In this document: positions 8,226 to 15,657 of the stretch, piece after piece
Layout: each line of letters opens with the position of its first letter
Position numbering within the stretch: position 1 is the first letter of the stretch
NCBI GenBank assembly: GCA_002499905.1
Contig: DANP01000004.1
Location: 83,575 to 103,928 of the forward strand
Reading direction: 5' to 3'
Origin: Methanolinea sp. UBA277
Lineage (GTDB): Archaea > Halobacteriota > Methanomicrobia > Methanomicrobiales > Methanospirillaceae
Length of the DNA: 20,354 nt
Program-made: the position numbers and the translations under genes
Notes under the pieces: generated by a model
Told to the model about the DNA's origin: nothing
Database searches by the model: none
Seen by the model: the letters and a program-made list of their open reading frames with translations, nothing else

Positions 8226-9395
8226 ATGAGCCCTCTGCTGGAGATTATCCTCATTCTCACCAGTGCAAAGGTGCTCGGGGAACTGGCAGAGAGAGCAGGG
8301 TTTCCATCACTGGTGGGGGAGATTTCTGCCGGCATTCTGATTGGCCCTGCACTCCTGGGATTGGTACTTCCCGGCGAAACGATCGAGATTTTCTCTGATA
8401 TCGGGATCATAGCCCTCCTTTTTATCAGCGGGGCTCAGCTGAACATCCGGACTTTTACCCGATCCGAAAAGGCGGGGGCTGTTACCGCAGCAGGGGGTAT
8501 TGCTGTGCCCTTTGTTCTCGGTATTCTGCTTGGATTCCTGTCCGGCTTTGACCTGGTGGTATCACTTTTCATCGGCATCACCCTCTCGGTCACCTCCATC
8601 GGCATTTCGGTGCGGACCCTTGTCGACCTCCGCCAGCTTAAATCCAGTGCCGGGACCCTGATCGTCAGTGCCGCTGTCATCGATGACATCGTCGGGATTC
8701 TCCTCCTCTCGGTCCTGATGGCCCTTGCAGCGGGAACGGCAGCCGGACCTGCCGTAATCCTGCCGGTTCTCCTGACCATTGTTTTCCTGATCGTGGTGGT
8801 GTATGCGGGAAGGAAGATCATCCCCTGGCTGTTTGAAAAGGCAGGCCGGGCTCACACCCACGAGATGCCGTATTCTGCAGCAATTATCATAGCGCTGGCC
8901 ACCGCCGCTCTCTCCCATGGGGTCGGACTTCACTACTCCATCGGAGCCTTCATTGCCGGACTCATTCTCGGAGACAGCATCCGAAGGGACAGAAGCCTGT
9001 TTGACAGCATATCCGACTTTGCCTTCGGCTTTTTCGTGAGCATCTTCTTTGTCTTTGTCGGGCTCCTCTTTCCACCGTTCACCAGCGAGGTGGCATCCTT
9101 CTTCCTCATCCCCTTCATTGCCGTTGCATTCGCAGGAAAAATTATCGGCGGGTATGCCGGTTCACGGCCGTTCCTCGCCGGGAAAAGAGCCCCTCTCATG
9201 GTCGGGATCGGGCTCTGTCCCCGGGGGGAGATCACCCTCGTGGTTGCCAAGGTTGCCCTGACGGCAGGAATCGTCGGTTCGGTGCTCTATTCATCAATCG
9301 TCATCATGGTCCTGACAACCATCCTCTCCACCCCGTTCCTCCTGACATGGGGATTCCATTCCCTGGAACAGTCTAGAGATGCCCGACAATCCTGA
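8226..9395 (+). CDS. CPA2-family Na+(K+)/H+ antiporter
   Basis: This is a 389-residue integral membrane protein made only of the transport domain of the CPA2 (NapA/KefB-like) family, with about 12-13 hydrophobic segments. The ion-binding pair D153-D154 lies in AAVIDDIVGI; two aspartates point to electrogenic Na+/H+ exchange. The conserved early segments GEISAGILIGPALLG (31-45) and FISGAQLNI are present, as is the late CPRGEITLVVAK segment. There is no TrkA-N nucleotide-binding domain, unlike KefB/KefC. In a methanogen it would adjust internal Na+ and pH, linked to the Na+ gradient used for energy. Its last 23 bases overlap the end of the convergent CBS gene. Confidence 0.9.
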   Translation: MSPLLEIILILTSAKVLGELAERAGFPSLVGEISAGILIGPALLGLVLPGETIEIFSDIGIIALLFISGAQLNIRTFTRSEKAGAVTAAGGIAVPFVLGILLGFLSGFDLVVSLFIGITLSVTSIGISVRTLVDLRQLKSSAGTLIVSAAVIDDIVGILLLSVLMALAAGTAAGPAVILPVLLTIVFLIVVVYAGRKIIPWLFEKAGRAHTHEMPYSAAIIIALATAALSHGVGLHYSIGAFIAGLILGDSIRRDRSLFDSISDFAFGFFVSIFFVFVGLLFPPFTSEVASFFLIPFIAVAFAGKIIGGYAGSRPFLAGKRAPLMVGIGLCPRGEITLVVAKVALTAGIVGSVLYSSIVIMVLTTILSTPFLLTWGFHSLEQSRDARQS

Positions 9396-9867
9396 GGTGA
9401 GAAATGATCCCGCAGATGCTGACCACTCCCAGCGCCACCCCCCGTTTGTCGACCACAAAGAGATCGGGGTGGTGATACTTCTCAAGGAGCCGGAGCACTT
9501 CCATGACCGGCGTCTCTTCACTGACCGTGAGATGCCCCTTGGTCATGATATCCGCGGCAATCGAAGCTTCTCCCATGACCACGCACTCGATACAGGAGAC
9601 CTTTCTCCGACTCCTGACACCGATGATAGGATTGAGGTGGGTCATAAGGTCAAAAGGGGTGATCACCCCCCGGAATGTGCCGTCATTGTCGGTCACTACG
9701 AGATCGGGGCAGGCCTTCCCGGAAAAACGGGTGATGATATCACCCAGGGTAGTGTCAGGAGCAACCCGGGCAAAATCGCGGGACATGATATCCCGGGCGG
9801 CAATGGTTGTGATGTCAGCTTCTTTTCCCCTTCCCTGCGGGTCCTGCTGGTCATCCTGGGAATCCAT
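9373..9867 (-). CDS. CBS-domain-pair protein
   Basis: This 164-residue soluble protein consists of two CBS domains (about 20-80 and 104-160), which together form a Bateman module that usually binds adenosyl ligands such as AMP, ATP or SAM. The domain starts are recognisable: AARDIMSRDFARVAPDTTLGD and AADIMTKGHLTVSEETPV. A stretch rich in charged residues and Cys (SRRKVSCIECVVMGE, 86-100) lies between them. No catalytic domain is attached. The ATG is preceded by GAGGAG at a good distance. It ends inside the antiporter gene on the other strand. It may be co-transcribed with coaD upstream, 53 bp away. What it regulates is not shown by the sequence. Confidence 0.88.
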   Translation of the reverse strand: MDSQDDQQDPQGRGKEADITTIAARDIMSRDFARVAPDTTLGDIITRFSGKACPDLVVTDNDGTFRGVITPFDLMTHLNPIIGVRSRRKVSCIECVVMGEASIAADIMTKGHLTVSEETPVMEVLRLLEKYHHPDLFVVDKRGVALGVVSICGIISHLRIVGHL

Positions 9868-9898
9868 GCCGTCATCTCCTCTGAATTAATGTACCATG

Positions 9899-9917
9899 CC
9901 GGTTGTACAAGAACCGG
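9899..9917. repeat. Short inverted repeat between coaD and the CBS gene
   Basis: CCGGTT and AACCGG flank a 7-base spacer just beyond the coaD stop. As RNA it could form a six-pair hairpin, or as DNA act as a small operator before the CBS gene. No T-run follows, so a terminator is unlikely. Confidence 0.35.
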
Positions 9918-9920
9918 TAT

Positions 9921-10388
9921 TCAGCATTCATGCTGCAGTAGCCGGCCATGCTCATCAATCTCACCGCGGTAGATCCGGGTACCCGATATCCATCTGCCGT
10001 CGTCGGCCAGTACACAGCTGATCTGGTGGATATCAACTTTCCGTTTCCCCTTGCCCCTCCGGAGAATATTGATCTCATGGGCGATCGGAAGCGTTTCCTC
10101 ACTGACTACCAGGGCGTCAAAGTCTTCATCAATGGCACTCCCATACCGGTCATTGAGTGGCTCGATCATGTATCCTGCGGTGAACCCCCGATCCCTGATA
10201 TACTTCTCCAGCCCTGCTTTTCTCTGCTCGTACTCCCGAACCGGGTGGCTCTTCCGGCTGGCGAAGGCATTGGTGGTGAGTCCGATTATCACCCTCCCTT
10301 TTTCTCCGGCCAGCTCAAATGACCGGGAAATGAGGCGTTTATGGCCGTCGTGGAGGGGATCGAATGTACCCCCAACCATAACCTTCAT
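9921..10388 (-). CDS. coaD: Archaeal phosphopantetheine adenylyltransferase
   Basis: The enzyme transfers AMP from ATP to 4'-phosphopantetheine, giving dephospho-CoA, the penultimate step of CoA synthesis. The 155-residue protein is a nucleotidyltransferase-fold enzyme of the archaeal PPAT type. GGTFDPLHDGHKRLI carries the HxGH motif (13-16), and ISGTRI at 134-139 replaces the usual ISSTRI nucleotide-binding motif, a mild variant. It is divergent from the carbonic anhydrase-like gene, with 30 bp between start codons, and lacks a clear ribosome-binding site, so its transcript may be leaderless. Confidence 0.93.
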   Translation of the reverse strand: MKVMVGGTFDPLHDGHKRLISRSFELAGEKGRVIIGLTTNAFASRKSHPVREYEQRKAGLEKYIRDRGFTAGYMIEPLNDRYGSAIDEDFDALVVSEETLPIAHEINILRRGKGKRKVDIHQISCVLADDGRWISGTRIYRGEIDEHGRLLQHEC

Positions 10389-10418
10389 TGTGCTTCATAA
10401 TTAACTTCCTATGTTATT
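10389..10418. promoter_or_regulatory. 30-bp divergent promoter region
   Basis: Only 30 bases separate the start codons of coaD (-) and the gamma-carbonic anhydrase-like gene (+). The AT-rich core CATAATTAAC at 10396-10405 is the only TATA-like sequence and may serve both directions. Neither start has a Shine-Dalgarno sequence, so both mRNAs are probably leaderless or very short-leadered. Confidence 0.45.
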
Positions 10419-10910
10419 ATGGCTGCTGATAGCGGGCGGAATGGTGAGATCTTTATTGCGGAGAATGCAACCGTTCGTGGTGACGTGTACCTCGGAAAGG
10501 AGGTGAGCATCTGGTTTGGCGCCGTACTACGGGCAGACAAGGATCGGATCGTGATAGGGGACCGGTCGAATATCCAGGACAATGCGGTGCTCCATACCAG
10601 TGCTGGACACCCGGTCCTGATGGGATCCGACGTATCAGTCGGGCATGGAGCCATCCTGCACGGGTGCAGCATTGCCGACAGGGTCCTGGTGGGCATGGGG
10701 GCAATTGTTCTGAACGGTGCCCGTGTCGGCGAGGATTCGCTGCTCGGAGCGGGAACCGTGGTGACCGAAGGCACGGTTATCCCGCCGGGTTCAGTCGTGG
10801 TCGGCGTGCCGGGGAAAGTGGTAAAAGCGGTCTCGCCGGATCAGCGGAACCATATCATTGAGAATGCACGGAATTACTGGAACCTTGCGAGGAGCTATCA
10901 GCATGGGTGA
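10419..10910 (+). CDS. Gamma-class carbonic anhydrase-like protein (CamH type)
   Basis: This 163-residue left-handed beta-helix protein is built of hexapeptide repeats, for example VRGDVYLG, VSIWFGAVLRADKDRIVIG and VLVGMGAIVLNGARVG. The three zinc/iron-ligand histidines of gamma-carbonic anhydrases are present: H59 in VLHTS, and H76 and H81 in VGHGAILHG. The acidic loop of the secreted Cam enzyme is missing and there is no signal peptide, so it resembles the cytoplasmic CamH subgroup. It may hydrate CO2, but many homologues have unproven activity. The HdrA-like gene begins inside its last codons (8 bp overlap), showing co-transcription. Confidence 0.87.
   Translation: MAADSGRNGEIFIAENATVRGDVYLGKEVSIWFGAVLRADKDRIVIGDRSNIQDNAVLHTSAGHPVLMGSDVSVGHGAILHGCSIADRVLVGMGAIVLNGARVGEDSLLGAGTVVTEGTVIPPGSVVVGVPGKVVKAVSPDQRNHIIENARNYWNLARSYQHG
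10889..10905 (+). promoter_or_regulatory. Shine-Dalgarno that decides the HdrA-like start
   Basis: GAGGAG at 10889-10894 lies 8 bases before ATG 10903. The frame is open further upstream to a TTG at 10858, but the Rossmann strand MGDVVVIGGG begins exactly at ATG 10903, so that start is preferred. Confidence 0.8.
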
Positions 10911-12183
10911 TGTTGTTGTAATCGGGGGAGGGGTAACCGGCATCCAGGCGGCACTGGATCTGGCAGACCACGGTATTGTCGTTCACCTGATCGAGAGGGA
11001 GCCCTCTATCGGGGGACACATGGCACAGCTTGACAAGACGTTCCCGACCAACGACTGTTCCATGTGCATCCTCTCCCCAAAGATGCTCGATGTCTCACGC
11101 CATCCGAATATCAGGATCTATACCTGCACCGAAGTTACCGGCATCGAGGGGGAGGTGGGCGATTTCCGGGTACGGATCCGGAGAAATCCCCGGTATATCG
11201 ATGAGGAGCTCTGCAACGGTTGCGGCGACTGCATCCAGATCTGCCCGGTCGAGGTCTACAACCGGTTTGATGCCGGAATCGGAGTACGAAAGGCCGTCTA
11301 CAAGCCCCATTCCCAGGCAATCCCGGATATCGTCATAAAGGATACCGAACACTGCATCGAATGCGGACTGTGCTATGACATCTGCGGCAGGGAGGCGATA
11401 CGGAAGGAGGATGCCCCCCGCGAGGAGGAGATCCGGGCGGCAAGCATCATTATAGCCAGCGGATATGATGTCTTTGATGCCGCACAAAAGGAGCAGTTCG
11501 GCTACCTCCGCTATCCCGATGTCATCACCAGCCTTGAATTCGAGAGGATGATGAATGCCAGCGGACCGACCGGGGGTTCCATCCGGAGGTTTTCCGACGG
11601 GAAGATCCCTGGCCACGTGGTCTTTGTCCAGTGCGTAGGGTCACGGGATATTCAGCTCTCCCGCCCCTACTGCTCGGGGGTATGCTGCATGTATGCGATG
11701 AAGAATGCCATGCTCCTCCGCGAGAAGTACCCGGACACCCGTGTGACCATCCTGTATATGGATATCCGGGCCTATGGCAAGGGCTACGAGGAGTACTTCG
11801 AGCGGGCAAAGGCGATGGGTGTCGAGTTTCTCAGGGGTATGCCAGCGGAGGTGATTGCCAACCGGGGTGGCATGATGATCCGGGTGGAGAACACCGAAAC
11901 CGGCGGGATGGAGGAGCTTCACCCCGGGCTCGTGGTGCTCTCGGTTGGACTTGAGCCGGCAAAGGACGCTTCATCCATCGCCGAACGCTGCGGGATTCCC
12001 GTTGAAGATACCGGTTTTTTCAGATCCCTCGATGAAAAGGTCAATACTGTGGCCACGATCCGGCCCGGCATCTATATTGCAGGGACTGCGGTCTCACCAC
12101 GGGATATACCCGACTGCGTCGCCCAGGCCCAGGCAGCGGCCATGCGGGCGTTCCTCGATACGGCCCGGGACGAAACGGTATGA
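10903..12183 (+). CDS. Short HdrA-like FAD/iron-sulfur protein
   Basis: This 426-residue protein is homologous to HdrA, the flavin subunit of CoB-CoM heterodisulfide reductase that bifurcates electrons. It starts directly at the FAD-binding Rossmann fold (GGGVTG, 8-13). The HdrA signature NDCSMCILSPKMLDVSRHP spans 50-68. A 2x[4Fe-4S] ferredoxin insert follows, with C104-C107-C110-C114 and C151-C154-C157-C161. QCVGSRD (243-249) and YCSGVCCMYAMK (256-267) are classic HdrA motifs. It ends soon after YIAGTAVSPRDIPD. Full-length HdrA is about 650 residues; the N-terminal cluster domain and C-terminal ferredoxin are absent. No hdrB, hdrC or mvhD is beside it. Overlaps with the carbonic anhydrase-like gene (8 bp) and mtnA (4 bp) show one transcript. 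Its electron partner is unknown. Confidence 0.9.
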   Translation: MGDVVVIGGGVTGIQAALDLADHGIVVHLIEREPSIGGHMAQLDKTFPTNDCSMCILSPKMLDVSRHPNIRIYTCTEVTGIEGEVGDFRVRIRRNPRYIDEELCNGCGDCIQICPVEVYNRFDAGIGVRKAVYKPHSQAIPDIVIKDTEHCIECGLCYDICGREAIRKEDAPREEEIRAASIIIASGYDVFDAAQKEQFGYLRYPDVITSLEFERMMNASGPTGGSIRRFSDGKIPGHVVFVQCVGSRDIQLSRPYCSGVCCMYAMKNAMLLREKYPDTRVTILYMDIRAYGKGYEEYFERAKAMGVEFLRGMPAEVIANRGGMMIRVENTETGGMEELHPGLVVLSVGLEPAKDASSIAERCGIPVEDTGFFRSLDEKVNTVATIRPGIYIAGTAVSPRDIPDCVAQAQAAAMRAFLDTARDETV

Positions 12184-13223
12184 AGGCGATCGAGACCATC
12201 CGGTGGGATGACGATACCTCCTCAATCATCCTTATCGATCAGACCAGGCTTCCCCTCGCCTACCGGGTCGTCAGGTGCAGAACGGTTGACCGCCTCATCA
12301 CCGCTATCCGCCGCCTGGAGGTCAGGGGCGCACCGGCTCTCGGGGTTGCCGGTGCATACGGCGTGGCGCTGGCGGCCCGTACGGTCAGAGAGAAGGATTT
12401 TCACCGCTATCTTGAGAAGGTCGAGACCACTGCACTGGCTGTCGCGCATGCCCGTCCCACAGCGATGAACCTCTCCTGGGGAGTGCAGCGGGTCCTTTCC
12501 CGGGTGTACCGGTCAGACTCTATTGCCGAGACCCAACTCCTCTCCCTGAAAGAGGCCCACCGGGTCGCCGATGAGGATGCACGCTCCTGTCATGCCATCG
12601 GGGACCACGGTTCAGACCTGATCGGTGACGGATCAACGGTGCTCACCCACTGCAATGCCGGTGCTCTCGCCTGCCGGGAGTGGGGAACTGCTCTCGGTAT
12701 CATCCGATCAGCAGTCGAATCAGGAAAAGAGGTCAGGGTGATCGCCTGTGAAACACGTCCCCTCCTCCAGGGGGCCCGGCTCACCGCGTGGGAGCTGAAA
12801 CGGGACAACATTGCGGTGACCGTGATTCCCGATTCTGCCGCGGCCCATCTGATGCGGAACGGTGAGATCGACTGTGTAATCGTCGGTGCTGACCGGATAA
12901 CCCACGATGCGGTCTTCAATAAAATCGGAACCTATATGCATGCCGTCTGTGCCCGTGCCCATTCCCTCCCCTTCTATGTTGCTGCACCTCTCTCGACGTT
13001 TGATCCGGTACACAGCGGGAGCGAGATCATGATAGAGGAGCGGGACCGGGATGAGGTGGCCTTCTACGGCAGCCATGCCACGGTCCCGGAAGGGGTTCCG
13101 GTCCGGAATCCCGCATTCGATGCAACCCCGCTCGAGCTGGTAAGCGCGATTGTCACCGAATCAGGTGTTTTACAGCCCCCTCTCGACTGGGATTATATTG
13201 CGCAGACCCGCAGGGTTATATAA
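12180..13223 (+). CDS. mtnA: S-methyl-5-thioribose-1-phosphate isomerase
   Basis: The enzyme converts 5-methylthioribose-1-phosphate to the ribulose form in methionine salvage. In methanogens the homologue also handles 5-deoxyribose-1-phosphate derived from 5'-deoxyadenosine. The 347-residue protein has the family motif RGAPALGVAGAYG (49-61), the catalytic cysteine C158 in THCNAGALAC, CETRPLLQGARLTAWEL (190-206) and the catalytic D238 in VGADRI. Its ATG overlaps the stop of the HdrA-like gene in ATGA, so translation is coupled. Relatives are eIF2B-like proteins and ribose-1,5-bisphosphate isomerase; the motifs favour MtnA. Confidence 0.9.
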   Translation: MKAIETIRWDDDTSSIILIDQTRLPLAYRVVRCRTVDRLITAIRRLEVRGAPALGVAGAYGVALAARTVREKDFHRYLEKVETTALAVAHARPTAMNLSWGVQRVLSRVYRSDSIAETQLLSLKEAHRVADEDARSCHAIGDHGSDLIGDGSTVLTHCNAGALACREWGTALGIIRSAVESGKEVRVIACETRPLLQGARLTAWELKRDNIAVTVIPDSAAAHLMRNGEIDCVIVGADRITHDAVFNKIGTYMHAVCARAHSLPFYVAAPLSTFDPVHSGSEIMIEERDRDEVAFYGSHATVPEGVPVRNPAFDATPLELVSAIVTESGVLQPPLDWDYIAQTRRVI

Positions 13224-13247
13224 AATCCGGGGCCAATTTCCTCAAGA
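13216..13247 (+). promoter_or_regulatory. TATA box overlapping the mtnA stop; leaderless DUF116 transcript
   Basis: TTATATAAA at 13216-13224 is a near-consensus archaeal TATA box and contains the mtnA stop codon TAA. The DUF116 ATG (13248) is about 28 bases from its centre, so the mRNA should start at or within a few bases of the ATG. There is no Shine-Dalgarno sequence. Confidence 0.65.
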
Positions 13248-13964
13248 ATGAACGTGGATACCTCCCTTCTCAACCAGATCATTTTCATCGTCGGGGAGAT
13301 TACGCTCATCCTTATTTTCGGGATCCTCATCCTCGCCGTGGTGATGGTCGGTCTTGCCGTCATCTCTATTCGACGGGGCAGGATCTATTTCCCTTCCTTC
13401 CTGAAGGCAGGCATGGTACTCCTCGAAGGGCTCACCCGGGCTATCTTCCGGCTCTTCGGGCTCGAGGACAACCAGGTTCACTCCTTCTTCATCCAGCTTC
13501 ACAACACCATGAACAAGAAGGCGTTTGAGGCTGTTCCGGTCAGCGAACGGGCTATCTTCCTTCCCCAGTGCCTCCGGTCTTCGCGGTGCCCGGCGCACCT
13601 CACTCCCGAAGGGCTGAAGTGTAAGCGCTGCGGGCTGTGCACTATCGGTTTCTGGCTCCCGATTTTTGAGCAGATGGGATACCGGGTCTTCTCTGTGCCC
13701 GGTTCGTCCTTCATCAAGCGGATGGTCAAAAAGTATCGTCCCAAAGCCATTATCGGGGTCGGTTGCCTCTCCGAGGTCCGGGAAGGACTCGAAATGTCAG
13801 ATAAGCTCGGCCTCGTCTCGATGGGCGTCGTTACCCTGAAAGAAGGATGCGTGGAGACGCTGGTGAACTGGGAAGATGTGCTCGAGATCGCCATGCTCGG
13901 CATTGACCAGTCCCGCATCCCTCCCGACCTCCTTCCCTGCGGAGATCAGATTCCCTTACTCTAG
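13248..13964 (+). CDS. DUF116 membrane-anchored cysteine-rich protein
   Basis: This 238-residue protein has a long hydrophobic N-terminus (about 10-40; one long or two short helices) and a soluble domain of the DUF116 family. Seven cysteines are well placed for metal binding: C108 and C114 in LPQCLRSSRCPAH, C125, C128 and C131 in CKRCGLC, C173 in VGCLSE, and C201 in KEGCVET. The CxxCxxC cluster suggests an iron-sulfur or zinc site (inference). The function of DUF116 is not known to me with certainty. It has its own promoter and ends 2 bp from the convergent UbiA gene. Confidence 0.85.
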   Translation: MNVDTSLLNQIIFIVGEITLILIFGILILAVVMVGLAVISIRRGRIYFPSFLKAGMVLLEGLTRAIFRLFGLEDNQVHSFFIQLHNTMNKKAFEAVPVSERAIFLPQCLRSSRCPAHLTPEGLKCKRCGLCTIGFWLPIFEQMGYRVFSVPGSSFIKRMVKKYRPKAIIGVGCLSEVREGLEMSDKLGLVSMGVVTLKEGCVETLVNWEDVLEIAMLGIDQSRIPPDLLPCGDQIPLL

Positions 13965-13966
13965 GT

Positions 13967-14806
13967 TCAGGTGAGCAGGGCAGCAAGGAAGAAGACGATG
14001 AGGGAGACAAACATCCCCGTCTTCAGCAGGCTGGTTGCCAGGCTCTTCCTGATGCACTGCGGGTTCCTGCATGGGAGAGGACGGACTGCGGCAATGATGA
14101 TGATCGCATCAACCAGGAGAATTCCCACCAGATACCATATTCCCCACCAGAGGACCGGATAGATACTCCCTGCTACTGCACCAATGGCAAATACGAATGA
14201 GATGAGAACTGCGACCCTCACCCCGTAGCGGACCGGTACCGTATCTGCGCCTGCGGTGAGGTCGCCCTCCACATCCTCGGCATCCTTGAGCAGTTCCCGA
14301 GATACCATGGCAAAGAAGGTGATGAGGGCTATCGGCAGCACCCTGACCAATCCCTCCCACCCGAAATAGGCCCCGCCAAACAGGAATATTGAGGCCGAGA
14401 GGTACGAAACCGCGAGATTTCCGGAGAAGCAGGATCGCTTCAGCCGGGCAGCATAGGAGAAGAGGAGGAGAGAATTGAAAAGTGCGATTGCTATGCAGAG
14501 GAGATTGGTGAATGCTACAATGAGTATGCCCCCGGCAAAGAGGATGAATGAAAGATTCCAGGCCTCTCTCTCCCGAACCTCACCGGAGGGTATGGGGCGA
14601 TCGGGGCGGTTTATACGATCGATCCCTGCATCGAAATAATCGTTGATGGTGTTTCCCCCCGCTGTCACCAGCACAACGGTAGCCCAGATCAGCAAAACCC
14701 CCGGAACCAGCGTTCCTGAAGCGATGAAATAGCCGAGGATCGCCGCAAATCCGGCAACCACCGCGTTTACCGGTCTCATTATCCGTAGTATGCCGGGAAG
14801 TGTCAC
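13967..14806 (-). CDS. UbiA-family prenyltransferase, probable DGGGP synthase
   Basis: This is a 279-residue membrane protein with about 8-9 hydrophobic helices. Two Asp-rich Mg-pyrophosphate motifs are present: NDYFDAGIDRINRPDRP (55-71) and DAEDVEGD (175-182). In archaea this subgroup most often is geranylgeranylglycerol-phosphate geranylgeranyltransferase, which adds the second isoprenoid chain to make the ether-lipid precursor digeranylgeranylglyceryl phosphate. The start is a GTG at 14806, supported by GGAGG nine bases upstream; an internal ATG at codon 10 is the alternative. Other UbiA roles cannot be excluded from motifs alone. Confidence 0.87.
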   Translation of the reverse strand: MTLPGILRIMRPVNAVVAGFAAILGYFIASGTLVPGVLLIWATVVLVTAGGNTINDYFDAGIDRINRPDRPIPSGEVREREAWNLSFILFAGGILIVAFTNLLCIAIALFNSLLLFSYAARLKRSCFSGNLAVSYLSASIFLFGGAYFGWEGLVRVLPIALITFFAMVSRELLKDAEDVEGDLTAGADTVPVRYGVRVAVLISFVFAIGAVAGSIYPVLWWGIWYLVGILLVDAIIIIAAVRPLPCRNPQCIRKSLATSLLKTGMFVSLIVFFLAALLT

Positions 14807-14942
14807 CCGTCCGTTCCTCCGGGGTTCTGTAGGTATCTGTACATCGCCTTCCCCTATAAACCGGAGCTGTTCGTGGCTCCGATCTTTCCCTGGCAGCTGG
14901 ACAATTTCTCTGATGCAGAACAGTGATTTCCGAAAACGAGAA

Positions 14943-15017
14943 CGGGCGTGGAGGGATTTGAACCCCCGACCTATAGCTTAGGAGGCTACCGCCCTGTCCT
15001 GACTAGGCCACACGCCC
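14943..15017 (-). tRNA. tRNA-Arg (anticodon CCT)
   Basis: The reverse strand folds into a full cloverleaf. The acceptor GGGCGTG pairs with CACGCCC, the D stem is GCCT/GGGC, and the anticodon stem is GTAGC/GCTAT with loop CTCCTAA, giving anticodon CCT (AGG codon). The T arm is GGGGG-TTCAAAT-CCCTC. The discriminator is G and CCA is not encoded. There is no intron. A TATA-like CCTTATACC (reverse strand, about 15041-15049) lies upstream. Confidence 0.95.
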
Positions 15018-15441
15018 CCGCTATTATCTATAGACGAAAAGGAGGTATAAGGTTAACGAATATCCATGGAACATTCGAAAGGATTTATTCATAACCGGGT
15101 TCACAGGCTCTTAAGCACCCCGCTTAGTACAGAGCAATGACACTCTGAACGTCCATGATCCAATGACTTCGTGGATACTTCATATTCATACGGGAAAGGG
15201 GAATAATGTCACACCATTTGTTCTCTTCGTATCTCTTCCGAAGACACCGTCCTGGTGATTTTCCAAGTCAAGGTATCCTGGACGATGTCGTTCCACGCAA
15301 AGTCCGGCCGCATGTGTGATCAGCAAGGACGGAAATGCCTGATTTGGTACTATGAAAGAAATATATCGCCGTATCCATTTGCTGCGTAAAAGGGATTATT
15401 CGGTATCTGCCAGGGATATGCATGACACCTCACGAACCCCT
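15018..15441. other. Sparse intergenic region between tRNA-Arg and atpK
   Basis: I found no confident gene here. A nested palindrome, CGAAT-a-TCCATGGA-ac-ATTCG, spans 15057-15077 beyond the tRNA promoter. A 37-codon frame is listed separately. Short frames on the reverse strand (about 36 codons) look random. No repeats of the tRNA 3' end, integrase fragments or transposon ends are visible. Confidence 0.5.
15206..15319 (+). CDS. Possible 37-aa small protein
   Basis: An ATG at 15206, preceded by the purine-rich GGAAAGGGGAATA, opens a 37-codon frame that begins MSHHLFSSYLFRRHRPGDFP and ends RKVRPHV. It is basic and His/Arg-rich. I recognise no family. It may be chance, since no TATA box is clear at the right distance. 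Confidence 0.2.
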   Translation: MSHHLFSSYLFRRHRPGDFPSQGILDDVVPRKVRPHV

Positions 15442-15657
15442 TCAGGTCATTAAAATGATCAATGTTGCAACAACAAAACCTAAAATGGCAAGGGTTTCAG
15501 GAAGAGCTTCAAGAATAATAATGACACCGGCAGTTTCCGGTTTCTCTGCCACCGTACCCGCTCCAGCTGCACCGATTCTTGATTGTGCCCAGCCACATGC
15601 AATTGCACCACCAAAAAAAGCAATGCCTGCCCCAATAGGTACTGCCCAATCTACCAT
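15442..15657 (-). CDS. ahaK: A-type ATP synthase subunit K (proteolipid), solitary gene
   Basis: This 71-residue two-helix hairpin is a rotor-ring (c/K) subunit of the archaeal A1Ao ATP synthase. TM1 (about 5-22) ends in CGWAQSRIGAAGAG, the polar loop is TVAEKPETAG, and TM2 (about 45-69) carries the ion-binding carboxylate E54 in ALPETLAILGF. The true start is ATG 15657; a TTG just before it could be misread as the start. GAGGTGAT, a near-perfect Shine-Dalgarno sequence, lies 3 bases upstream, and AGTATATG (15687-15694, reverse strand) is a likely TATA element. In methanogens K normally lies between I and E in a nine-gene operon; here no other subunit is within several kilobases on either side. 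It may be a second K copy, or the operon may be split. Confidence 0.87.
   Translation of the reverse strand: MVDWAVPIGAGIAFFGGAIACGWAQSRIGAAGAGTVAEKPETAGVIIILEALPETLAILGFVVATLIILMT

Noticed and set aside
14943..15441. Integration site of a mobile element at tRNA-Arg
   Set aside because: No repeat of the tRNA 3' end and no integrase or transposase fragment was found in the window.
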